A stretch of 64,000 nt of DNA from Micromonospora sp. WMMD1102 (GTDB lineage: Bacteria > Actinomycetota > Actinomycetes > Mycobacteriales > Micromonosporaceae), in NCBI RefSeq assembly GCF_029626265.1, contig NZ_JARUBN010000001.1, positions 8,187,001 to 8,251,000 on the forward strand. The letters are read 5' to 3'. The notes under the pieces are model-generated. The model was not told the DNA's origin and did no database searches. It saw nothing but the letters and a program-made list of their open reading frames with translations. The translations under genes were made by a program, and so were the position numbers. Position 1 is the first letter of the stretch. Each line of letters opens with the position of its first letter. Positions 1-7,918 of the stretch are shown here, piece after piece.

Positions 1-1
1 G

Positions 2-1774
2 GGGCACTACGTCAAGGGCTCCGGCGAGCCGCCGTCGACAAGTTTCACCTGGTCGCGGATTGCCGGCTTCGACGCCCTCGACCGGGGCCTGGTCGCCTCC
101 GGCTTCTCCGTCGCCGACTACCCGGGCGTCGGCGGCACGACCGGCGACCCGGTCCCGGTCGCCGGCCCGGCACAGCGGATCGCGAACCCGCCGGCCGGCA
201 ACCCGGCGGCGATCTCCGCGCTGCCGGGCGGCGGCGGCTTCTCGGCACTGCTCGACGGGATCGCCGGGGACCTGCCCGGCCAGCACGCCCGGTTCGAGTC
301 GGAGCCGCTGCCCCGGGCCGTCGACGTGGTCGGTTCGCCCACGGTGACCATCCGGGCCGCGTCGCCGACCGGCGAGGCGGTGCTCTTCGTCAAGCTCTAC
401 GACGTCGACCCGAACGGCCCGGCCGCGCTCTCCAACGGTCTGGTGGCGCCGGTCCGGCTGACCGGGCTGCCCGCCGACGTCGCCGCCGCCACCCCGGTGA
501 CGGTCACCCTGCCGGCGATCGTGCGCCGGATCGAGGCCGGGCACCGGCTGCGGATCGTGGTCGCCACCTCCGACCAGGGGTACGCCACCCCGGTCGAGCC
601 GGTCACCTACACCGTGGCGCTGGCCGGCCAGCCGGCCGGGGCCGTACCCGGGGCGCCGGCCGGGGCCGCCCTGACCGGCGCCGAGGTGCGGCTGCCGACC
701 GTACCCGGCGAGCCGATCGCCACCCCGGCGGTGATCTGGCGATGGGCGCTCGCCGGCCTGGTCGCGGCGATCGTGCTCGGGCTCGTCGTGGTGGTCGCCG
801 TGCTGCGCCGCCGGCACCGCCGGCACGACACCTCGGTGCATCCCGAGTACGCCGACATCCCGCTCGTCGTCCGCGACCTGCGCAAGGAGTACGCCGACGG
901 CTTCGTCGCGGTCTCCCGGATCGACTTCGAGGTGCACCGGGGGCAGGTGGTCGGCCTGCTCGGGCCGAACGGCGCCGGCAAGACCACCACGCTGCGGGTG
1001 CTGATGGGGCTGACCCAGCCGACGACCGGCGAGATCCACGTCTTCGGGCACCGGCTGGTCCCCGGCTCGCCGGTGCTGTCCCGGATCGGCGCACTCGTCG
1101 AGGGTCCGGGCTTCCTGCCGCACCTGAGTGGACTGGAGAACCTGCGGGCGTACTGGCGGGCGACCGGTCGGCCGGAGGCGGACGCGCACTTCGAGGAGGC
1201 GCTGGAGATCGCCGGGCTCGGCGACTCGATCCACCGGAGGACCCGGAAGTACAGCCACGGCATGCGGCAGCGGCTGGCGATCGCCCAGGCGATGCTCGGG
1301 CTGCCGGAGCTGCTGGTGCTGGACGAGCCGACCGACGGGCTCGACCCGCCGCAGATCGCCGAGATGCGCCGGGTGCTGCGCCGGTACGCCACCGACGGGC
1401 GGGCGGTGCTGGTCTCCAGTCACCTGCTGGCCGAGGTGGAGCAGACCTGCACGCACGCGGTCGTCGTGCACAAGGGGCAGATCGTGGCGTCCGGCCGGGT
1501 GGAGGAGATCGTCGGCGAGTCGCCGAGTACCCAGTTCGACGTCTCCGACGTCGACGCCGCCCGGGTGGTGTTGGAGCGGCTCGACGGGGTGCGGGTGCTG
1601 CCGGAGTCCAACGGCGCGCTGGTGGTCGACACCAACGGCACCGCCCGGAGCGAGGTGGTGGCCGAGCTGGTCCGGGCCGGTGTCGGGGTGGACCGGGTGG
1701 TGCCGCGCCGCCGTCTGGAGGACGCCTTCCTCGCCCTGGTCGGCGAGAACTCTCGGGGAAGCGGGGACCGCTGA
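2..1774 (+). CDS. CocE/X-Pro-peptidase-like domain fused to ABC transporter ATPase (5' partial)
   Basis: The frame is open from the first bases of the window, so the N-terminus lies upstream; the first internal ATG (326) is not the start. The first ~240 visible residues read like the C-terminal jelly-roll of CocE/NonD or X-Pro dipeptidyl-peptidase hydrolases (for example SRIAGFDALDRGL and FVKLYDVDPNG). A single hydrophobic helix follows (about 735-810), ending in an Arg/His-rich stop. From about 850 there is a complete ABC ATPase: Walker A GPNGAGKTT, signature YSHGMRQRL, Walker B LLVLDEPTDGLD, H-loop SSHLL. The predicted design is an extracellular hydrolase tethered through one helix to a cytoplasmic ATPase. 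The stop overlaps the permease start (TGATG), so the two are translationally coupled. The catalytic part of the hydrolase is outside the window. Confidence 0.85.
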   Translation, partial: GHYVKGSGEPPSTSFTWSRIAGFDALDRGLVASGFSVADYPGVGGTTGDPVPVAGPAQRIANPPAGNPAAISALPGGGGFSALLDGIAGDLPGQHARFESEPLPRAVDVVGSPTVTIRAASPTGEAVLFVKLYDVDPNGPAALSNGLVAPVRLTGLPADVAAATPVTVTLPAIVRRIEAGHRLRIVVATSDQGYATPVEPVTYTVALAGQPAGAVPGAPAGAALTGAEVRLPTVPGEPIATPAVIWRWALAGLVAAIVLGLVVVVAVLRRRHRRHDTSVHPEYADIPLVVRDLRKEYADGFVAVSRIDFEVHRGQVVGLLGPNGAGKTTTLRVLMGLTQPTTGEIHVFGHRLVPGSPVLSRIGALVEGPGFLPHLSGLENLRAYWRATGRPEADAHFEEALEIAGLGDSIHRRTRKYSHGMRQRLAIAQAMLGLPELLVLDEPTDGLDPPQIAEMRRVLRRYATDGRAVLVSSHLLAEVEQTCTHAVVVHKGQIVASGRVEEIVGESPSTQFDVSDVDAARVVLERLDGVRVLPESNGALVVDTNGTARSEVVAELVRAGVGVDRVVPRRRLEDAFLALVGENSRGSGDR

Positions 1775-2664
1775 TGGGCACCAGCACGCAGGCACCGACG
1801 GCGCCGGACGCGGCCGGCGGTGCCGCCGGGTACCGGCCCCGGGCCACCCTCTCGATCGCCGCCGAGTGGCGTCGCCAGGCGTCCCGGCGGCGTACCCAGC
1901 TCGCGCTCGGCTTCATGGTGCTGCTGCCGCTTGTCATCCTGGTCGCGTTCCAGTTCGAGGGCTCCGGTGACGACGACAACGGCGGGGGCGAGTTCGGCAG
2001 CCTGATCGAGCTGGCCACCACCGGCGGACTCAACTTCACCCTCTTCGCGCTGCTTGTCTCGTCGTCGTTCCTGCTGGTCGTCGTGGTGGCGCTGTTCTGT
2101 GGCGACACGGTGGCCAGCGAGGCGAGCTGGGGCAGCCTGCGCTACCTGCTGGCCGTACCGGTGCCCCGGGCCCGCCTGCTGGCGGTCAAGCTGGTGGTCG
2201 CGCTCGGGTACTCGCTGCTGGCCCTGCTGCTGCTGGCCGGCACCGCCCTGCTCGCCGGCACCCTCCGGTACGGCTGGGCGCCGCTGTCCAGCACGGTGGC
2301 CGCGCAGATCCCGGCGGATGAGGGGCTGCTCCGGCTGCTCGGCATCCTCGGCTACCTCGCGGTCGTACTCCTGGTCGTGGCCGGCCTGGCGTTCCTGCTC
2401 TCGGTGACCACGGACGCCGCGCTCGGCGCGGTCGGCGGCGCCGTGCTGCTCTGGATCCTCTCCAGCATCCTGGACCAGATCACCGCGCTCGGGGTGCTCC
2501 GCGACTTCCTGCCGACGCACTACAGCAGTGCCTGGCTCAGCCTGCTCTCCACACCGGTGCAGACCGACGACATCGTCAAGGGGACGATCTCGGCGATCTG
2601 CTACGCCACCGCCTTCTGGGCGCTCGCCTTCTGGCGCTTCACCCGTAAGGACGTGGTGTCGTAG
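1774..2664 (+). CDS. ABC transporter permease (ABC-2 type)
   Basis: A 296-residue integral membrane protein whose ATG overlaps the stop of the hydrolase-ATPase gene, so it is the obvious partner permease. After a soluble N-terminal ~45 residues there are about six hydrophobic segments, with a Gly/Asp/Asn-rich extracellular loop (GSGDDDNGGGEF) after the first. The segment EASWGSLRYLLAVPVPRARLL is typical of ABC-2 permeases of multidrug or antibiotic exporters. It ends in a short charged tail (WRFTRKDVVS). The substrate cannot be read from sequence; pairing with a CocE-like hydrolase hints at coupling of hydrolysis and transport of a peptide or ester. Confidence 0.85.
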   Translation: MGTSTQAPTAPDAAGGAAGYRPRATLSIAAEWRRQASRRRTQLALGFMVLLPLVILVAFQFEGSGDDDNGGGEFGSLIELATTGGLNFTLFALLVSSSFLLVVVVALFCGDTVASEASWGSLRYLLAVPVPRARLLAVKLVVALGYSLLALLLLAGTALLAGTLRYGWAPLSSTVAAQIPADEGLLRLLGILGYLAVVLLVVAGLAFLLSVTTDAALGAVGGAVLLWILSSILDQITALGVLRDFLPTHYSSAWLSLLSTPVQTDDIVKGTISAICYATAFWALAFWRFTRKDVVS

Positions 2665-2699
2665 GGCAGCCGCACCGAAGTGTGCCGGCCTGGCCGGCC

Positions 2700-2996
2700 C
2701 TACCGGTTTGGAGTCGAGCGTAGGGTCCTCAGGGGTTTGCCGGTCCCGGTCACCAGCCAGAAGGTCCAGCCGTTCCGGTTTGGATTGATTTCTGAGTTGT
2801 GTGCGCTGACCACGGCTATGGCGGCGCCGCTTGGACTGCGAAAGGTCTGGCCTGCCAACGGACCCGTCGTGATGGTCAGCCGCTCGGAAGCGGGACTGAA
2901 CTGCCCCTCGACACGACGACCCTGGTAGACGACGTGCACCAGAACCTCGTCCGATGTCGGTTCGTGGGTTCGCCGGGGCCGGCGGAACTCCTCCAA
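2700..2996 (-). CDS. RAMA-like domain protein, probably 5'-damaged
   Basis: A 98-residue product from a TTG start. The C-terminal part (LAGQTFRSPSGAA, then INPNRNGWTFWLV) closely resembles the RAMA domain, a small DNA-associated fold found beside methylases and restriction systems. The same frame continues upstream for 45 sense codons, to a TAG at 3132-3134, and still looks coding (IAQDIALLARAWGTSDGEVV, a ribbon-helix-helix-like helix). That extension has no ATG, GTG or TTG. The intact gene therefore probably started further out and has lost its start, or it starts at a non-standard codon. No methylase lies beside it. It runs opposite to the kinase gene. Confidence 0.5.
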   Translation of the reverse strand: MEEFRRPRRTHEPTSDEVLVHVVYQGRRVEGQFSPASERLTITTGPLAGQTFRSPSGAAIAVVSAHNSEINPNRNGWTFWLVTGTGKPLRTLRSTPNR

Positions 2997-3119
2997 CAGC
3001 CGGGTGACGACCTCCCCGTCCGAGGTTCCCCAGGCGCGGGCGAGCAGCGCGATGTCCTGCGCGATCGTTGTCCGGTTGTCTGCGCGCGCCTTCGACCCGG
3101 CTGACCGCTCCCGACCCTT

Positions 3120-3138
3120 GGCAGTACTGCCCTATAGT
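3120..3138. promoter_or_regulatory. Palindrome GGCAGTACTGCC beside a TATAGT box
   Basis: GGCAGTACTGCC (3120-3131) is a perfect 12-bp palindrome. It is followed directly by CTATAGT, which contains a good -10 hexamer (TATAGT, 3133-3138) for the rightward kinase gene starting at 3191. No clear -35 hexamer sits at 16-18 bp. It could be an operator overlapping the kinase promoter. The position is seen; the function is inferred. Confidence 0.3.
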
Positions 3139-3190
3139 CGGCCACGGGTCGCGGGCAGCGGCCGGTGGCCCTGCGACAGGGGGTGCCCGC

Positions 3191-4534
3191 ATGCTGGACC
3201 TTGCCACCCGGGTCGGGCGACCGCCCCGGCGGATCAGCCGGTTCCTCGCCGATGCGCGGGTGGGCTGGATCGACGCCCGGCTGATGGTCGCGATGCCCGG
3301 CCGGGAACGCGCGCTGCGGTTCGTCGCGGTGGTGCTGTTCTGCCAGCGGGCCAGTTACATCGCACCGGCCCTGCTCGGGATGACCAGCGGCGACGGCCGC
3401 TACCACAGCCCGGCCCTGAACACCACGCTGCTGCTCGGCGTCGTCGGCTGGAACGTGCTGCTCGGCGCGATGGTCTGGCGGCGGGGCTGGTTCAGCTACG
3501 GGAACGTGGTGCTGGACGTGACGGTCACCTGCGCGCTGCTGGTCGTGGTCAACGGCAACATCCGGTCCGGCTACGAGCTGTCGGCGGCGAACTGGGCCGG
3601 CAAGTTCGCCCTCGGCTCGGCGGCGCTCGTCGGTGCGGTGCTGAGCCTGCGGGCGTTGCTCGTCGGGCTCGGGCTGCTGGTGGCGACCGCGGTGGCCGCC
3701 GCCTCGGTGCAGATCGGCGGCCTGCCGCCCTGGGAGTCGGGCTTCGTCAACCACGTCAACTCCAGCCTGTGGTTCGCGCTGGTGCTGCACTTCACCCGCC
3801 GCTTCCTCTGCGCCCAGGCCAGTGCGGTCGACGAGGCGACCCAGCGCCGGCTGGCCGCCGAGACGGCGACGGCGGCCGGTGCGGCCCGGTACGCCGAACG
3901 CCTGCACCACTACCGCAGACTGCACGACACCGCGCTGGCCACGCTCACCGCGATCGCCCGGGGCGGGCTGGACCACCACGGCGAGGAGGTCCGGCGGCGC
4001 TGCGGCCGGGAGGCGGACTACATCCGCGGCCTGGTCACCGAGGACCGGGTCGAGGCGGAGATCACCCTGGGCGCCAGTCTGGCCGAGGTGGTGGCCGACG
4101 CGACCGGGTTGGGCCTGCGGGTGCACCTGCGCTCGGGCACCGTGCCGACCCAGCCGCCCCGGCACGTGGTGCGGGCGGTCTGCGACGCGGCGCGGGAGGC
4201 GCTGAACAACGTGGCCCGGCATGCCGGTACCGGCGAGGCGTGGGTCACCGTCGACTGGTACGACGGCGTGCTCGGGGTGCGGGTGGTGGACCGGGGGGCC
4301 GGGTTCGACACCGGGAACGTCGACGGAGGCTTCGGGTTACGCCGCTCGATCGGCGAACGGATGACCGAGGTCGGCGGCGAGTTGCGGCTCTTCTCCGAGC
4401 CCGGTCACGGCACCAGCGTGGAACTGCTCTGGCCGGCGTCGCCGCCCGAGGAGCCGGACGCGTCGGACGCGCCGGAGGGATCGGACGCGCCGGGGGAGCC
4501 GGCGGCGGCCGACGGGGCGGGTCCGGCCGGATAG
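3191..4534 (+). CDS. Two-component sensor histidine kinase (NarL-partner type)
   Basis: A 447-residue membrane kinase. About six hydrophobic segments fill roughly residues 40-200. A dimerisation region carries RRLHDTALATL, whose His245 is the likely phosphoacceptor. The HATPase domain has an N-box (REALNNVARHAG), a G1 box (VVDRGAGFD) and a G2 box (GFGLRRSIGERM). This organisation fits HisKA_3-type kinases that pair with LuxR/NarL regulators, and such a regulator lies opposite. The ATG at 3191 was chosen over an in-frame start at 3068 because the earlier segment is not kinase-like. The Pro/Asp/Glu-rich C-terminal tail (about 40 residues) lies in the 130-bp overlap with the convergent regulator gene. 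Confidence 0.85.
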   Translation: MLDLATRVGRPPRRISRFLADARVGWIDARLMVAMPGRERALRFVAVVLFCQRASYIAPALLGMTSGDGRYHSPALNTTLLLGVVGWNVLLGAMVWRRGWFSYGNVVLDVTVTCALLVVVNGNIRSGYELSAANWAGKFALGSAALVGAVLSLRALLVGLGLLVATAVAAASVQIGGLPPWESGFVNHVNSSLWFALVLHFTRRFLCAQASAVDEATQRRLAAETATAAGAARYAERLHHYRRLHDTALATLTAIARGGLDHHGEEVRRRCGREADYIRGLVTEDRVEAEITLGASLAEVVADATGLGLRVHLRSGTVPTQPPRHVVRAVCDAAREALNNVARHAGTGEAWVTVDWYDGVLGVRVVDRGAGFDTGNVDGGFGLRRSIGERMTEVGGELRLFSEPGHGTSVELLWPASPPEEPDASDAPEGSDAPGEPAAADGAGPAG

Positions 4535-5238
4535 CGGTGCAGCCCGTCCTCGCGTACCCGGTCGGCGAGGTCGAGCTTGGTGTACGTCGGCCGGCCCGCG
4601 TCGCAGTACTTCGCCTTGACCCGGTCCAGGTACTGCCGGGCGGTCGTCGGCTGGATGCCGACCTTGCGGGCCACCGCCCTCAGCGTCATCCCGGAGGCGT
4701 AGGCGACAAGTACGGCCCGTTCCCGGGGAGCCAGCCGGGGCCGGTCCGGCCGCTCGTCACAGGACCAGGCGAAGGCCAGCTCGGGGGAGTGCGCCAGCTC
4801 GCCCCGGGCCACCGTCCGGATCGCCTCGGCCAGGCTCGGCAGGTCGTGGTCCTTGGTGAGGTAGCCGGAGGCGCCGGCCCGGATCACGTCCACGCCGTGC
4901 ACCACGTGCGGCACCACGCTGACCACCAGCACCGGCCGGCCGGTGCCGACCAGCCGGCGTACGTTCTCCACCGGCGCCGACCCGTCGGCGAGCAGCAGGT
5001 CGAGTACGACGACGTCGGCCGGGCCCGGTTCGGTGTCGAGGAGCTGGTCGACGGTGGCGGCCGTGCAGTGCAGCCGGAGGTCGGGAACCGAGCCGAGCCA
5101 GGCGGCCATGCCGTCCAGCAGCATCCGGTCGTCGTCGACCACGGAGACCGAGATCGCGGGCACGACAGACAACACCTCGCCTTCCACTGGGAGGTGACCC
5201 CGCAGCCCGGAACGGAGGGCGGCAGGGGAACCGGACAT
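4405..5238 (-). CDS. Response regulator, LuxR/NarL family
   Basis: A 277-residue regulator read from the ATG at 5238. A GTG at 5163, just before AISVSVVDDD and preceded by a GGAAGG/GAGG-like site, may be the true start. The receiver has the acidic pair VVDDD, a phosphorylatable Asp in VVVLDLLLADG (Asp80 by this numbering) and Lys in GYLTKDHD. A LuxR-type HTH follows (LAPRERAVLVAYASGMTL through TTARQYLDRVKAKY). The C-terminal ~40 residues are Ser/Gly/Ala/Pro-rich and overlap the 3' end of the kinase gene on the other strand. The start region is only ~105 bp from the divergent radical-SAM-like operon, a plausible target. Confidence 0.85.
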   Translation of the reverse strand: MSGSPAALRSGLRGHLPVEGEVLSVVPAISVSVVDDDRMLLDGMAAWLGSVPDLRLHCTAATVDQLLDTEPGPADVVVLDLLLADGSAPVENVRRLVGTGRPVLVVSVVPHVVHGVDVIRAGASGYLTKDHDLPSLAEAIRTVARGELAHSPELAFAWSCDERPDRPRLAPRERAVLVAYASGMTLRAVARKVGIQPTTARQYLDRVKAKYCDAGRPTYTKLDLADRVREDGLHRYPAGPAPSAAAGSPGASDPSGASDASGSSGGDAGQSSSTLVP

Positions 5239-5342
5239 TAAATCCCGTCCGACCCGATGTCAAGACGCCACTTTTGCTTTCTGGTATCGGACGATGACTG
5301 TCGGTGATCCTTTTCTCCAGTGGGGACGGGGGGAAACCGGAG

Positions 5343-6950
5343 ATGCGACTGTCGAAGATGTGGGGTTCCCTGGTCGTCCCGGACGACCTCGGCTACTTCC
5401 GGTGCCGGGACCGCTATCTGGTGGAGAACCGGCGACTCGCCGCCTGGACCGTACTCACCGAGGACGAACTCCGGCTGCTGCGCGCCCTCGCCGACGGCGC
5501 CGCGCCGCCGTACGGCGGCACCGGGCCGGACCGGCGTATCGAACGGGTCCTCGCCGCGCTGGTCCTGAACTGGCTGGTCTACCTGCCGGACCAGGTACCC
5601 CGGGTCCGGGCGGCCGAACCCGTGCTCCGGACGGTCCGGTACGCCGTCACCGCTGGCTGCGGACCGTCCTGCCACGACGGCCGTACCGCCGCCTGTGCCC
5701 ACCCGCTCCCCGGCGAGCTTGAGCCGGCCGAGTCCCTCGACCTGGTGGACCAGATCGCCGAGCTCGGTGCCGGGCTGCTGATCCTGACCGGTGCCGAGCC
5801 GATGCTCCGGCCCGACCTCTTCGAGCTGGCCGACCGTGCTCGCGACCGCGGACTCCGGGTCGACCTGGTCACCACCGGCAGCCGGATCCGGGACGCCGGC
5901 ACCGCCCGGCGGATCGCCGACACCTTCGCCGGGGTCACCGTCAGTCTGGACGGCGACCGCCACCAGGTGGCCGGGCCGGTGGCCGGCGAGGACGTGCTGG
6001 CCCGGACGGTGCGCGGGCTGACCCTGCTGAACGCGGCCGGGGTCAAGCCGGCGATCGACCATGTGGTGTCGCCGGAGAACATCGCCGCGTTGGACGACCT
6101 GATGGCATTCCTCGACGGCATCGAGTTCAGCAAGGTCCGGATGATGAGCCGCACCGCCGTCGGCGGGGGCAGCCCGCACGGTCCGCCCCTCGGCTGGGAC
6201 CACCACCCCGGCGGCGAGCCGCCGCCCGGGGTACGGCGGTCCGGCTGGACCAGGCCGGTGGCCCGGAAGATCCTCACCCAGGGCCCGGTCCGGCCGTACC
6301 CGGTCCGGGTCGACCGCGAACCCGGCGGGATCGACCTGCACGTGGACCCGCGCGGCGACGTCTACCCGCGCGAGTCGGCCGCCGGCCCGGCGCACCGGGT
6401 CGGCAACCTGCGGAGCCAGTCCCTGCGCGAGATGTTCGCCCCGCCCGCGGTCGCCGACGGGATGCCGGACGGCGGTGAGCCCGACGACGTGCCGACCCAC
6501 GCCGACGTCGGGCCGGACGGGAACCCGGCACGTCCGGACCCGGTCCGGCGGCGCCCGCCGACCGCTTCCACCGCCGACAACCTCGGGAGGTGCCACGTGA
6601 CGCTCGGGATCAACACCGGAATCGTCTGGGTCGACGACGACGCGGAGGTCCGGCTCTACAACCCGGACGACGGCCAGTTCCAGACGTTCAACGCGAGCGG
6701 CGCCCGGATCTGGCGCCGGCTCGTCGCCGGCACCGACCTGCCGACCGTCGTCCGCGAGCTGGCCGACGCGTTCGGCGGGACCGACGGGCGGGAGCGCGAG
6801 GTGGTGGCCCGGGACGTCCGCGAGTTCGTCGGCCTGCTGCGCTCCCGGGACCTGCTCCGGCCGGCCGGGCCGGCGGCGCCGGCCGCTGAGGACAGCGGCG
6901 GCGAGGACAGCGGCGGAGAGAGCGGCGGCGGAGAGGATGGCCAGGGATGA
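5343..6950 (+). CDS. Radical-SAM/SPASM-like protein fused to a PqqD domain
   Basis: A 535-residue protein from ATG 5343, with a GGGGGG tract upstream; an in-frame GTG at 5304 is possible. The N-terminal ~95 residues resemble the leader-binding region of peptide maturases. The middle is radical-SAM-like: LILTGAEPMLRPDLFELA replaces the usual GGEP, and LRVDLVTTG and VTVSLDGDRH follow. The cluster motif is altered: C106-GPS-C110, then the third Cys only at 118, instead of CX3CX2C. The SPASM-like stretch reads VDPRGDVYPRES, with Arg where Cys is expected. Residues ~419-480 form a PqqD domain (GIVWVDDDAEVRLY, FNASGARIW), the peptide chaperone of such systems. The tail is Glu/Gly/Ser-rich. The stop overlaps the next ATG. 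Family placement is confident; catalysis is doubtful. Confidence 0.75.
   Translation: MRLSKMWGSLVVPDDLGYFRCRDRYLVENRRLAAWTVLTEDELRLLRALADGAAPPYGGTGPDRRIERVLAALVLNWLVYLPDQVPRVRAAEPVLRTVRYAVTAGCGPSCHDGRTAACAHPLPGELEPAESLDLVDQIAELGAGLLILTGAEPMLRPDLFELADRARDRGLRVDLVTTGSRIRDAGTARRIADTFAGVTVSLDGDRHQVAGPVAGEDVLARTVRGLTLLNAAGVKPAIDHVVSPENIAALDDLMAFLDGIEFSKVRMMSRTAVGGGSPHGPPLGWDHHPGGEPPPGVRRSGWTRPVARKILTQGPVRPYPVRVDREPGGIDLHVDPRGDVYPRESAAGPAHRVGNLRSQSLREMFAPPAVADGMPDGGEPDDVPTHADVGPDGNPARPDPVRRRPPTASTADNLGRCHVTLGINTGIVWVDDDAEVRLYNPDDGQFQTFNASGARIWRRLVAGTDLPTVVRELADAFGGTDGREREVVARDVREFVGLLRSRDLLRPAGPAAPAAEDSGGEDSGGESGGGEDGQG
6585..6599 (+). promoter_or_regulatory. Internal ribosome binding site and in-frame GTG for a free PqqD
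   Basis: GGGAGG (6585-6590) sits six bases before an in-frame GTG (6597-6599), exactly where the PqqD domain begins (reading V-TLGINTG). There is no stop codon between the radical-SAM-like part and this site, so the same frame could yield both a full fusion and a free 117-residue PqqD. This site is stronger than the one at the start of the gene. Confidence 0.6.
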
Positions 6951-7918
6951 GCGGGAACGGCTTCGCCGATCGGGTACGCGCGACGCTCGCCGCCGGGGGC
7001 CTGGCCCGGGTACCCGTCACCGGCGTCGGCATGCTGCCGGTGAGCCCCGACGGCACCGTGCTGGTCGAGCCGGTCGACTTCGAGCAGGTCTGTCCCGGCG
7101 AGGTGGTGGCCTACCAGCACGGCGAGCGGATCGTGGTGCACCGGGTGGTCAGCCGGCTGCCCGAGCACCTGCTGACGGTCGGCGACGACATGCCGCTGTA
7201 CGACCCGCCGGTGCCCCGGGCGGCACTGCTCGGCCGGGTGCCGCAGGTCGCCGCCCGGCCGCGGCGCGCCCCGGCGGTCGGCGGGCCGCCGCTCCCGCTG
7301 CCGGCCGGGGTCACGGTCTGGCTGGTCGGCGCGGCGGCCAGGGCCGTACCGGAGGCCGACCACCAGCTTCCGGCGCCGGGCCGGCACCGACCGGCGGCCC
7401 TGGTCCGGGTACGCCACCTCGCCGCCGGTTCCGCCCTGCCGGACCGGGTACGCCGGGCGCTGGACGCGCTCGACGCGCTGGGCGGGGTGACCGTCGGCAT
7501 CTCCCCGGCAGCGGTACGCCCGGTCGACGACCTGCGTACCGGCCTGCCGGGGTACGACCGCGCGGTGCGGCCGGCGCACCGGCTCGACATCGTGCTCGGC
7601 TGTCGGTTCGGCCCACCGGGCCGGCCCGGCACCGCCGACCGGTCGACCGCCCGGCCGTCGACCGGCACCGGAGCCGTCCTGCCGGTGACCGCCGCCGACC
7701 GTGCCTCGCCGCTGACCGGTGACGCCGACGGGCTGCCGGTGACCGGTAACGACGACGGCCTGCCGGTGATCGCCCCGGACGACGTCGACCACCATCTGCG
7801 GCCCGGCCCGCCGCTGCGGGAGACCGGTCCGGTGGCCGCGATCCGGAGCATCCTCGCCGCGCTCGGCGTACCCCCGTTGCCGGGATTTCCGCGGCCCGCG
7901 CCGGACGGTGCGCCATGA
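6947..7918 (+). CDS. S24/S26 signal-peptidase-like protein lacking the catalytic Ser
   Basis: A 323-residue protein whose ATG overlaps the preceding stop (ATGA). Residues ~22-90 match the S26 signal-peptidase core: PVTGVGMLPV where GxSMxP is expected, then PGEVVAYQHG, then IVVHRVVSR with His65 as in ER-type enzymes, then TVGDDMPLYD. The nucleophile position is Gly28 (codon GGC at 7028), so it is probably not an ordinary serine protease. The next ~120 residues are unfamiliar (PALVRVRHLAAGS, RLDIVLGCRFG), followed by a Pro/Gly/Asp-rich linker and a short helical C-terminus. In context it would process, bind or chaperone a modified peptide before export. Function is inferred. Confidence 0.7.
   Translation: MSGNGFADRVRATLAAGGLARVPVTGVGMLPVSPDGTVLVEPVDFEQVCPGEVVAYQHGERIVVHRVVSRLPEHLLTVGDDMPLYDPPVPRAALLGRVPQVAARPRRAPAVGGPPLPLPAGVTVWLVGAAARAVPEADHQLPAPGRHRPAALVRVRHLAAGSALPDRVRRALDALDALGGVTVGISPAAVRPVDDLRTGLPGYDRAVRPAHRLDIVLGCRFGPPGRPGTADRSTARPSTGTGAVLPVTAADRASPLTGDADGLPVTGNDDGLPVIAPDDVDHHLRPGPPLRETGPVAAIRSILAALGVPPLPGFPRPAPDGAP

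Noticed and set aside
2680..2928. Plus-strand 82-codon ORF as a peptide precursor for the downstream operon
   Set aside because: It is antisense to the RAMA-like frame, which has clear family resemblance.
2876..4222. Long minus-strand frame opposite the sensor kinase
   Set aside because: Composition is typical of a GC-rich shadow (Arg/Gly/Pro), while the plus-strand kinase has intact motifs.
6597..6950. PqqD as a wholly separate gene
   Set aside because: No stop codon separates it from the radical-SAM-like part, so I list one fusion with a possible internal start.
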